This document shows, piece by piece, positions 45,100 to 56,200 of a stretch of 64,000 bases of DNA. Both the position numbers and the translations under genes were made by a program. Numbering within the stretch: position 1 is the first letter of the stretch; each line of letters opens with the position of its first letter. The notes under the pieces were generated by a model. That model saw only the letters and a list, made by a program, of their open reading frames with translations, had not been told where the DNA came from and did not search any database. Source of the DNA: Pseudomonas schmalbachii (GTDB lineage Bacteria > Pseudomonadota > Gammaproteobacteria > Pseudomonadales > Pseudomonadaceae); assembly GCF_017589465.1 (NCBI RefSeq), contig NZ_JAELYA010000001.1, positions 248,001-312,000 on the forward strand, written 5' to 3'.

Positions 45100-46737
45100 T
45101 CATCGTTCATCCTCCCCCCGCTCCGGTTCCCGCGCCGGAGAGGTGAACCAGCGCTCCTTCGGCACCCACTTTTCCTCTTCCGGGTCGCCCAGGTAGTGCG
45201 GCGACATGATCTGCACGCCGTGCTCGTTGAACACATCCTGGAGGTTGGCGTGCAGCATGCTCAGCAATTCCGCGCGGGGGCGCGGCTCGCTGGGAATGGC
45301 CTGGGCCACCAGACGGTACTCCGGGTAGAAGTCCGACAGCGCGGTCTGGAACACCTGCGGCGCCGGCTTCTGCAGTATCCCCGGCGTACGCGCCGCCGCC
45401 TCCAGCAGCAAGGCCTCCACCTGCCGCCACGGCGTGTCGTAGCCGATGGTGACGGTGGTATCCACCACATAGCCCGCACCCTGCACCGTCCGCGAGTAGT
45501 TCTTGGTCACCGTGCCGGTGATGGTGGAGTTGGGAATGGTCAGCACCTCGCCGAGGCCGGTGCGGATGGTGGTGGTGAACATGCCCAGCTCGGTCACCGT
45601 GCCTTCGTGCTCGCCGACCCGCACGAACTCGCCGGGCCGCAGCGTGCGCGTATAGGTGAGGATCAGGCCCGCCGCGGCCTGGCCGACCATGCTGGATGCG
45701 CCCAGCGAGATCATCAGGCCGAGCAGTACCGAGAGCCCCTTGAAGGCCTCGGTCTGGGCGCCCGGCAGGTACGGGTAGGCCATGGCGAGAGCGAACAGCC
45801 AGATCGCCAGCGACGTCAGCCGGGTGGTGGTCTGCAGGGTTTCCTGGTTGAGCCAGCTGATGTTCCCCGGACGCGCCAGGCGCTCCAGCATGCGCCGGAC
45901 GAAGCCGCTGACTGCACGGGCCATGAGGAAGATGGCCAGGGCGATGATCAGGCCCGGGATCGCTCCGACGATGCCGTCGAGCAGGTAGCGTCCGAGGTCC
46001 AGCAGGTAGTTGTTGAGGCTTTCGCCCCACGGACGGGTGTAGGGGAATCGACGCAGCACGAAGCTGAGCCACTCGTAGCTGAGCAACAGGACCACGGTCC
46101 AGCAGACCAGGCCCAGCAGCCGGCTGATCAGCGGGTACAGGTTGCTGGTATCGACCAAGGGCGTATGGCCGATCTTCAGCCCGCTGGCGTGCTTGCGCAT
46201 CATCCTGGGGACGAGGCCGAGCAGCTTGCGCCGTGCGTAGAACACCAGGCGCACCAGCGCGACATACACGAGCGTGGCCGCCGCCGCGATCCCGGCTGCC
46301 ACGATGAGCGTGCGCAGACTGCGGGTTTCATGGGTTTCCGCCACCACCTGGCGCAGGCGCGCGGCGGCATTCTCGGCGGTCTGCAGGACGGATTCATCGG
46401 CCGGCCCCAGGTCCTTCGGCGTGACGATGAAGGCCCGCCGGTCCCCTAGAAGCACGAGATAGCTGTCCTGGATCGGATCGAGCCTGACCTGAAGCTCCGC
46501 CGCCTCCTCCAGTGCCCCGGAGATCACCGCCTCGGCCCGCGCCACGCGTTGCGCAGGCGTCTCCCCCAGCACCGTGCCGCGAAACACCATGATGCCGCGG
46601 TTGGCGATCTTCAGCTCCACCGCCTGCTGCGCCGCCCCGGCCGGCTGGCCCTCCCCCACGGGGAGCTGCGCCCACGCCAGCACGGACCACAATGCCCCCA
46701 GCAGAACCCCCATCCACCGCCACACGCCGTTCTCCAT
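45100..46737 (-). CDS. Mechanosensitive ion channel family protein (MscS type, long)
   Basis: The protein is 545 residues from the ATG at 46737. It has a leader (about 8-24, AWA), a periplasmic segment, five or so membrane helices (from about 140 to 390) and the MscS core: pore helix LGLMISLGASSMVGQAAAGLILTYTRT, beta domain GEFVRVGEHEGTVTELG and the C-terminal alpha/beta domain. Such channels open under osmotic downshock. An earlier in-frame Met would add 17 residues without a good RBS. It is monocistronic and convergent with the AraC gene. Confidence 0.87.
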   Translation of the reverse strand: MENGVWRWMGVLLGALWSVLAWAQLPVGEGQPAGAAQQAVELKIANRGIMVFRGTVLGETPAQRVARAEAVISGALEEAAELQVRLDPIQDSYLVLLGDRRAFIVTPKDLGPADESVLQTAENAAARLRQVVAETHETRSLRTLIVAAGIAAAATLVYVALVRLVFYARRKLLGLVPRMMRKHASGLKIGHTPLVDTSNLYPLISRLLGLVCWTVVLLLSYEWLSFVLRRFPYTRPWGESLNNYLLDLGRYLLDGIVGAIPGLIIALAIFLMARAVSGFVRRMLERLARPGNISWLNQETLQTTTRLTSLAIWLFALAMAYPYLPGAQTEAFKGLSVLLGLMISLGASSMVGQAAAGLILTYTRTLRPGEFVRVGEHEGTVTELGMFTTTIRTGLGEVLTIPNSTITGTVTKNYSRTVQGAGYVVDTTVTIGYDTPWRQVEALLLEAAARTPGILQKPAPQVFQTALSDFYPEYRLVAQAIPSEPRPRAELLSMLHANLQDVFNEHGVQIMSPHYLGDPEEEKWVPKERWFTSPAREPERGEDER

Positions 46738-47209
46738 AACCCGCGCCCCAAAGTGACTCCCGGCCCCTGGCCGTGCGGCATCCGCCATGCACCGCGAATT
46801 CCCACGCCTCCGATTTGGCAGGCTAGTTCAGTTTCAAGCACTTGCGTGGCAACGACTGCCCCGTTTCCGGGAGCGGAACCGGTCCCTGCGCAGGGCTGCC
46901 GCATCGATGGGAACACCTGCCGCCCGCAACGCGCCTCCCTGCGCGGGCTGCGTCCGCCAGACGCGATCCGGGATGCCGCCCACGCTCCGGCAGTGGCACA
47001 AAGTGAACATTGGATTGGCCGAAAACCCGTCTACGCTCAGTCCCTACGAGCCGGTAACTGCCCAGCCGGCCAGGTTCTCGCCATGAAGGTGACCGACGAA
47101 AATAATGTGCAGTGATGGAGGCATGACCTCCTGTCCGTTTGGTCCGGCAGTACCGGCAAAGTGAAACTAGCGTTCTTTCAATGGGCCTCTATTTGTCAGA
47201 GAGACGCAT
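46738..47209. other. Long intergenic region upstream of the giant adhesin gene
   Basis: These 472 bases between divergent genes hold no convincing open frame. A small hairpin, GGAGGCATGACCTCC (about 47116-47130), and CCGGCAGTACCGG (about 47144-47156) lie in what would be the leader of the giant gene. I see no certain promoter or known riboswitch. The length fits a regulated, untranslated leader. Confidence 0.4.
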
Positions 47210-50200
47210 TTGCCAGATCAACGATCGGATGCAGCGGTGAGCGATATGCAACAGACGCCTCGCCCGAAGGCCTTCGCTCCGGCCAGTCATGCTCTTGCCC
47301 TGGAGCCCCGCATTCTGTTCGACGGGGCGGCGGCGAGTGCCGTCGAGCAGCATCACACGGACAACGCCAACACCGCCGATGCAACCCCGCATCCAGCCGC
47401 CACCGCCGAACCGCCCTCACCCACCGAAGCCCCGCCTGCCCCATCGGCCGCGCGCCACCTGCTGGTGCTCGACAGCCGCGTGGAGAACCGCGAGCAGCTC
47501 ACAGCCGACCTGCCCGCCGACGTCAAGGCGGTGGTGGTCAACACCACCGAGGACGGACTGGCGGCCATCTCCGCCGCCCTCGCCGAGCTGGGCAAGGTCG
47601 ACTCGATCCAGATCTTCTCCCACGGCGCCTCCGGGCAATTCACCCTGGGCAACCGCACGCTGACCGCGGCCAACCTCGACCAGGTCGCCAATGTCCTCGA
47701 CGGCTGGCGCGCCTCGCTGAATCCCGGTGCGGACATCCAGCTCTACGGCTGCAACATCGGCGCCGGCACCGCGGGCCGCGCGCTGGTCGAGGAGCTGGCG
47801 CAATTCACCGGCGCGGACGTGGGCGCCTCCAGCAATGACACCGGCGCCAGTGCGGCCGGCGGCGACTGGAACCTGGAAGTCCGCAGCGGCCTGATCGACC
47901 GCGACATCGCCCTCGGCGCCGAAGCCCTCGCCGCCTTCGACGGCCTGCTGGCCGACGCCGGGCCGACCACCACGCTGCCCACCGCCGAGGCGGAAGTGCT
48001 GCTGGGCGACCAGTTCAGCTTCACCGTGGATTTCGCCAACGTCTCGACCCAGCCCGGCTTCGCGCCCTTCGTCACCCTGTTCATGCCCGCCACCGGCAAG
48101 GACGGCGACGACGGCGTCACCTTTATTTCCGCCAGCTACCTGGGGCAGAACCTGGTCACCCACGTGATCACCTTCGACGCCAACGGCCAGGCCATCCACC
48201 CGCTGGCCCAGGACGCCAACGGCAACTTCCTGGTGATCAACGCCGCCGACTTCGGCATGCGCGCCGGCGACCAGATGGTGGTAGTCGAACTGCCCTTCGC
48301 CAGCGTGACCCAGGACCAGCCGATCATTTCCGTGCAGATCACCGCGAGCCTGAGCAACCTGGCCGACACCAGCCTCTCCGACGGCTCGCCGGACCTGACC
48401 ATCCGCGTCAGCGGCGGCTTCGAGTTCGGCAACGATGCGCTCGACGACCCGACCCAGGACCCCAGCCTGATCGAGGCCGTCACCCATAGCTTCATCGTCC
48501 ACCCGACGGTGATCACCGCGACCCAGACGGTCAACGTACCCGAGGGCGAAACCGCCACCGGACCGAACTACGGCCGCACCCTGACCACCACCGTCACCCC
48601 GGCCAACGGCCAGACCCTGACCAACGTGACGGTCACCCAGCCGCTGCCGGGCAATATCCAGGTCACCGCGATCACTCCCGCCGCCGGCGGCGTGCTGACC
48701 TCCATTACCCTCGCCGACGGGCAGGTGGTCACCAATCCGGCGGAAATAGCGGCCCTGATCGCCGCCGACAACGTGTTCATCAGCCAGTTCACCGTCACGT
48801 ACGCCACGCTCACGGGACCTACCGACACCCTGGTGCAGTTCTACGTGCCGGATGCCGACTCCACCGGCCAGCAAATCCTCGACCCGGCCACCGGAGCGCC
48901 GGTCACCATCACCATCGATGCGCCCACCGCCAGCGGCCAGTGGGTGCCGCTGGACCCGCGCGACGTGGTGCCGCCCGAGACCAGCATCGACTTCACCGCC
49001 ACCGGCGAGGACACCAGCTTCGTCGCCAAGTCGATCACCCTGCTGAAGACGGCGACCCTGCAGGTGGACGTCGGCCATGCCGGCATCAGCGTCGGCGACA
49101 CCCTGAATTACCGGCTGGACATGGCGGTATCGGACTTCTTCGCCTACGGCATGGATTTCTTCGGCGAAGGCGAACTGGTGATACGCGACCAGATCGGCGA
49201 CGGCCAGACCCTGACCGGCACGCCGACCATGACCGTGACCCTGGGCGGCGTCACGCAGACCATCGCCCTGGTGACCAGGACGGTGACCAACCCGGACGGC
49301 ACCACCTCGCTGGAAATCGATATCGCCCAGTCACTGCGCGACGCCTTCTCCGGCATCCGCGGCTGGTTCAACGGCGACCTGGCCTTCGACAGCACCCGCG
49401 ACGGCGCGGCCACGGCGGTCATCAGCTACAGCACGGTGATCAGCCAGAGCTACACGCCACCGTCCGGCGCGCCGCACAGCGAGATCAACGAGGGCGACAG
49501 CGTCGGCAACGCCGTCGAGGTCAGCGGCACCATCCTCGAAGACATCTTCAACCTCACCGGCAGCTCGCAGTCCGACACGTCCAGCAGCGTCACCACCATT
49601 CCCACCAGCACGGTCGATATCCAGCTGGTCGAGGTCAACGACGGTGCGCCGCCGCCCAGCGGCGAGCTACGGCCGGGCGACGAGGTGACCTTCCGCCTGT
49701 CCTACGACCTGATCACCGGCGACTACGAGAACTTCCAGCTCACCGCCTACCTGCCGCTACCGCTGTTCGACGTGTCCGGCATCACCTGGACCATCGGCGA
49801 CGGCTCCGGCCAGTGGCAGATCGGCACCGGCAACAGCAACGCCGGCCCGGTGCTACTGGTCAGCAGCGGGCCGGGCAACTCGGTGGTGTTCGACTTCGGC
49901 AGCTTCGTCACGTCCGATATCAACGGCAGCCGCATCGTCGTCGAATTCACCCTGCGCGTCGGCGACCAGCCGTTCGCCGACCAGCGCTCGCTGGACGTGC
50001 TGGCGCAATCCACGCAGCAGACCACCCTCACCGACCAGACGCTGATTTCCTCCGATATCGCGGTGATCGTCTCCGTCGCCGAGCCGGTGCTGAATATCCG
50101 CCACGGTGTGGTTTCCACCAGCCACGGCACGGTGACCGGCACCACCGGCACCTGGGGCGCGCCGGGCAGCACCGGCGTGCCCTTCAGCGGCAGCGTCACC

Positions 50201-53200
50201 GAGCTGGATGCAGTGAACGGCGATGTCAGCGGCATCGACGGCGGCGACCTGCTGCGCCTGGCCACCGCCATCGAGAATAGCGGAGGCGGCGGCGCCTTCG
50301 ACGTGGTCACCAGCATCACCCTGCCGCCGGGGCTGAGCTTCGCCGGCGGCAGCCTGGCCGCCGCCAACCTGCAGATCTACCGTGGCGACGGCACCCTGCT
50401 GGTGGCCGGCGTGGACTATGCGGTGACCGGCAACAGCATCACCTTCCTCGACGCCAACAACACCGCCAGCCTGCTCGCCGGGCGCGCCGGCACGCCGGCC
50501 GACGCCAGCGGCGCGAACATGGTGGTGATCGTCTACGACGTGGTGGTCGACAATGCCATCGCCGCCGCGCGCAGCCTGCAGAGCACGGCGATCCTCAGCA
50601 ACTACGCGAGCGTCGAGGGCGGCAGCGACTTCACCCCGACCGACCTGCAGGAACTCGCCGGGCAGCAGGTCGCCGCCCCGGAAGTGCGCAAGGTGTTCGC
50701 CGGCGGCACGCTGGACGACGGCGATTCCAGCGCCACCCACACCACCGGCGCGGACCTGGTGATCGGCGAAAGCATGCAGTTCGACATCGTCGTCACTCTG
50801 CCCGAGGGCACCACCCAGACACTGCGCCTGGACGACCTGATCCCGCCCGGACTGAGGCTGGACCCGGCGTTCAACGGCGGCCAGGGCTACCTGCTGATCA
50901 CCACCGCCGCCGGCAGCGGCGCGCTGACCGGCGACTTCGCCGGCACCATCACGGTGGGGACCTTCACCGCGCTCGGCGGCAGCCTAGGCGACGACGGCGG
51001 CGATGTGCGCTGGACCTTCAGCGTCTCCAGCGCCGCGGCCGACAACGATACCGGCAACAACACCTTCGTCATCCGCGTACAGCTGGTCGCCAGCAACGTC
51101 ACCGGCAACCAGGCCGGCACCGTGCTGCAGAACAACGCCCAGGCGCTGTTCAGCGACCCCGACGGCGACACCCCGAACGGCACCGTGGCGCTGGAGCGCA
51201 CCGTCACCCTGATCGATGGCCAGCCGACCGTGTTCATCCGCGAACCGACCCTGCAGGTCACCCAGCAACTGGTCACCACGCCGGACTTCAACGGCTTCGA
51301 CGAAGGCGACCCGGTGGAATTCACCATCACCATCGCCAACGGCGCCGCGGGCAGCGATTTCAACGCCTTCGATATCAGCTTCGCCGACCTGCTGCCCACC
51401 GAACTGGACAACCTGCAGTTCACCGTCACCTACCTGAACGGCGCGACCAACAACGGCGGCGCGGACTTCGAGCTGGTCGGCGGCCAATTGCGCACGGTGG
51501 CCGGCGCCAACATCGACATCGTGAAAGGCGGCAGCATCGTGATCCGCGTGACCGGCGTGGTGAACGCCACCGCGGCGGCCGAGTCGACCTTCGACAACGT
51601 GGCGACGGTGCAGTGGACCAGCCTCGACGGCACCGTCGGCGGCACCGCCAACCCGGCCGGCGAGCGCACCGGCGTCGACGGCCCGCTGAACAGCGGCGTG
51701 CTCAACGACTACCAGCGCAGCTCGACCCTGCTCATCCCGGTCAACCAGGCCATGCAGCTGTCCCGCGTGGGCGGCCTCCCGGATACCCCGGCGCCGACGC
51801 CCGACACCCTCGCACCGAACGAACAGGTGACCGTCGGCGAAGTGATCCGCTATCGCCTGGCGGTGCTGGTGCCCGAGGGCGACAACCCCAACTACCAGCT
51901 GCGCATCGAGCTGGAGAACGGCCTGCAGTTCATCGATCCCGCCGGCAACAACCTGCGCATCGCGCTGATCTCCAACAACGGCGGGCTGACCAGCGATGCC
52001 CTCCTCGCCCTCACCGGCGGCCTGCAGATAGAAGGCAACGAAACCAACGCCGAGGCGCGGCCGATCACCGCGGACCTCAGCGGCGCCGGGCCGGTGGCGC
52101 TGCTGAATGCCGCGCGGGTGACGGTGATCAACAATCCCGACGGCAGCCAGACGGTGATCTTCGACCTGGGCAACCTGGTCAACGCCAACAACGATGCGGA
52201 CCTCGAAGGCATCGTGCTGGAATTCAACGTCCGCGTGCTCAACCAGGCGAGCAACGTCGCCGGCGCCACCCTCGACGTGCAGGCCCATGAGTTCGTCAAT
52301 GGCGTCAATCGCTCCAGCAGTGAAATCCACACCGAAACCATCGTCGAGCCCGGCTTCAACGGCCTGAACAAGCAGGTCACCAGCTTCGATCCGAATCCAT
52401 CCGGCACCACCGGGACCGCCACGGTGTCGGTGTCCTTCACCCAGAACGGCGGCCTGCCGGCCTTCGATACGCGGCTGACGGACAGCTTCCCCGGCGGCAG
52501 CAACTACACCCTGATCAGCCTGCAGATCGGCGGCAATACCTTCGGCCCCGGCAACCTGCCGCCGGGCGTCACCTTCAGCAATGCCGGCGGCATCACCATC
52601 GACTTCGCGCAGATCGATCCGGGCACCGCGATCAACGTCGTCTACCAGGTCACGGTGCCGAACGACGCCGCCATCGCCAACAGCAACGCGGTGCTGACCT
52701 GGACCAGCCTGCCGGAAGACTTCACCGCCTTCGGCGGCTCCACGGTCGGCACCGACGGCCAGCCGGACGGCGAGCGCACCGGCAGCGAGGTCGGCCCCAA
52801 CACCTACATCCTGCGCGAAGGCGCCGGCCTCGGCATCATCGCCGGCACCCTGTGGAACGACACCGGGTCCGCCACCGGCAGCGCGGTGCCCGACGGCCCC
52901 GGCCTGCCCGGCCAGACCGTGACCCTGACCTGGGCCGGCGCCGACGGCGACCTCGCCAGCACCGCCGACAACCTGGTGTTCTCCGCCGTCACCGATATCA
53001 ACGGCCAGTACCGCTTCGGCGTGCTGCCGGCGGGCATCTTCCGCATCGACGCGCCGGCCGGCACCATCAGCTATCCGCAGCCAATCGGCGACCTGCGCGT
53101 GCGCATCGATACCGATGCCGCCAGCCCGCTCGGGCAGATCGTCGTCACCCTCGGCGAAGGCGCCACGGGTGCCGCCGACGCCGGCTACGTGGAACAGAAC

Positions 53201-56200
53201 GACGCACCGGTGAACACCCTGCCCGGCACCCAGAACGGCCTTGAAGACGTACCGCTGCCGATTGCCGGCATCTCGGTCGCCGATATCGATGCCAATCGCG
53301 ATCCTGATACGGCCGGCCGTGCCCTGCAGGTCACCCTGACGGTGGCGAACGGCACCCTGTCGCTGTCGGCCACGCCGCCGGGCGTCACGGTCACCGGCGC
53401 GAACAGCGCCAGCCTGACCCTGACCGGCAACCTCGCCGATCTCAACGCCGCGCTGGCCAACCTGGTCTACCTGGGCAATCTCAACTTCAACGGCATCGAC
53501 ACCCTGACGGTGCGCACCAGCGATCTCGGCAACTTCGGCGATGCCGACGGCGACGGCATCCCCGGAGAGAATCCCGAGGACGCGCTGATCGACCAGGACA
53601 GCCTGCAGATCGTCCTGCAGCCGGTGAACGACCCGCCCATCGCCAACCCCGACGTGACGGACGCGGTGGAAGCCGGCGGCACCTTCAACAACATCCCCGG
53701 CGTCGATCCGCGCGGCAACCTGCTGGCCAACGACACCGACGTCGATATCGCCACCAACGCCGACGTGCTGCGGGTGGTGTCCATGGGGCTGACCGGGCAG
53801 ACGCCGACCACCATCCTCGGCGCCGGCGGCACGGTGGTGAACGGCACGTTCGGCCATCTGGTGGTGACCGCCGCCGGCGGCTTCGAGTACGTGGTGCACA
53901 ACGACGACCCGCGCGTGCAGGCCCTGCGCCTGGCCGGCGAGACGCTGGTGGAGCAGTTCACCTACACGATTTCCGACCTTGGCGGGCTGCTCTCCAGCTC
54001 CACCCTCACCGTGACCATCCACGGCGCCAACGACACCCCGGTCGGCGTGGACGACGACGGCTCCGCCACCGAGGCCGGCGGCGTGCTCAACGGCACGCCG
54101 GGCAGCGACGCCACCGGCAACGTGCTGGCCAACGACACCGACGTGGACAACGGCGACGCCCGCACCGTCACCGGCATCCGCAACCTGCGCGAAACCGCGC
54201 CCGGCACGCTGATAAACGTCCCCGCCGGCACCAACAGCACCAACGGCACCGTCATCGTCGGCACCTTCGGCACCCTGACCATCGGCGCCGACGGCAGCTA
54301 TCGCTACGTGCTGGATAACAACAACACGGCAGTCCAGCGGCTGGTCGCCGGCGACACCCTGATCGAATTCTTCAGCTACCAGGTGACCGATCTCGGCGGC
54401 CTCAACGACATCGCCCAGCTGCGCATCGTCATCAATGGCGCCAACGACAACCCCGTCGCCAGCGACGACCAGGCCGCCGCCCAGGCTGCCTCGACCAATG
54501 GCAATGCCCAGGAAAGCAATCCGACCGGCAACGTCATCCTCTTCCCCAGCCGGCCGGGCGACATCAACCAGCCGGGCGGCAACGGCGTGGACCAGGACGT
54601 CGACCGCACCGACCGGCCCAATACCCTGCTCAACGTCACCGGCATCCGCGTCGGCGAGGAAACCGCGGGCGGCGCGCTGACCGGCGTGGACGGCGGCACC
54701 ACCCAGGCCGATGGCACCGTGATCAACGGCCTGTACGGCACCCTGCGCATCGGCGCCGACGGCTCGTTCTTCTATGACGTGGACAGCACTAACGCGGCGG
54801 TGCAGGCCCTCGGCCCCGGCGAGACGCTGGACGAGTTCTTCACCTACGAGATCACCGATACCGCCGGGCTGACCGATCAGGCGCAACTGCACATCATCGT
54901 GCGCGGCGTGAACGACCCGCCGGTGGCGCAGAACGTGGTGGTCATCGCCAGGGAAGCCGGCGGAGTGGGCAACGGCACGCCGGGGGTCAATCCCAGCGGT
55001 GACGCCACCGCCAACGCCTTCGACCCCGACGGCGACCCGCTGACGGTGACGCTGATCCGCGCCGGCGCGGAAGGCGCACCCGGCACCGGCGTCCCGGTCC
55101 TCCCGGCGGGCACGACGATCGTCGGCCTCTACGGCAGCCTGACCATCCGCCCCGACGGCACCTTCGACTACGTGGTGAACAACGACAATCCGGACGTGCA
55201 GGCCCTGCGCGACATCACCGACATATTGTCGGAGCGCTTCACCTACACCCTTTCCGATGGCGTGCAGCCGACGCCGGAAACCGATGCCGGCGAAATCATC
55301 GTGCTGATCTTCGGCCAGAACGACAATCCGGTCGCCGCCGACGACGCCGCCACCGCCGTGGAAGCCGGCGGAATCAACAACGGCCAGGCCGGCGTCGATC
55401 CGGTCGGCAACGTACTGGCCAATGACACCGACGTGGACGGCGGCGAGATTCCGGCCGACCCGATCAACTACGGCGAGACCCAGGCGGTTTCCTCGGTGCG
55501 CACCGGCGCCGAAGCCGGAACCGGCACCGCCGGCACCCTCGGCACCGAGCTGCGCGGCACCTACGGCTGGCTGACGCTGAACGCCGACGGCAGCTACAGC
55601 TACCGGCTGGACAACGCCATGGCCGAGGTGCAGGCCCTGCGCACCAGCGCCAACACCCTAACCGACCAGTTCAGCTACACGGTGAGCGACACCGCCGGTG
55701 CCGAGGACCGCGCCACCCTGACCATCACCATCGTCGGCGCCAACGATGCGCCGGTGGCGAACAACGACAACGCCATCGCCGTCGAGGCCGGCGGCCTGAA
55801 CAACAACGCACCGGGGATCGATCCGACCGGCAACGTGCTCGCCAACGACACCGATGTGGACGCATTCGGCGAAACCCTGAGCGTGATTTCCGTGGGCCAG
55901 GGCTCCAATGTCGGCACCGTCGGCACATCCTTCATCGGCACCTACGGCACCCTCACGCTGAACGCCGACGGCAGCTACACCTATGTGCTCGACAACGCCA
56001 ACCCGGCCGTGCAGGCCCTGCGCACGCCGCTCGATGTCCTGCGCGAGAGCTTCACCTACAGCATCCGCGACCTGGCCGGCGCGACCAGTTCGGCACTGCT
56101 CACCATCACCATCCAGGGCCGCAACGACAACCCGATAGCGGTGAACGACTCGGCCCTCGCCGTCGAGGCCGGCGGCACCTTCAACGACATTCCGGGCATC

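Noticed and set aside
46980-47010. Sigma-54 promoter (TGGCAC...) upstream of the giant gene
   Set aside because: TGGCAC is present near 46994, but the matching TTGCA element is absent at the required spacing.
50984-54892. A 1,302-codon minus-strand open frame
   Set aside because: It lies wholly antisense to the giant adhesin gene. Its product is rich in Gly, Ala, Val, Asp and Gln without recognisable domains, as expected from a frame mirrored off a GC-rich coding strand.
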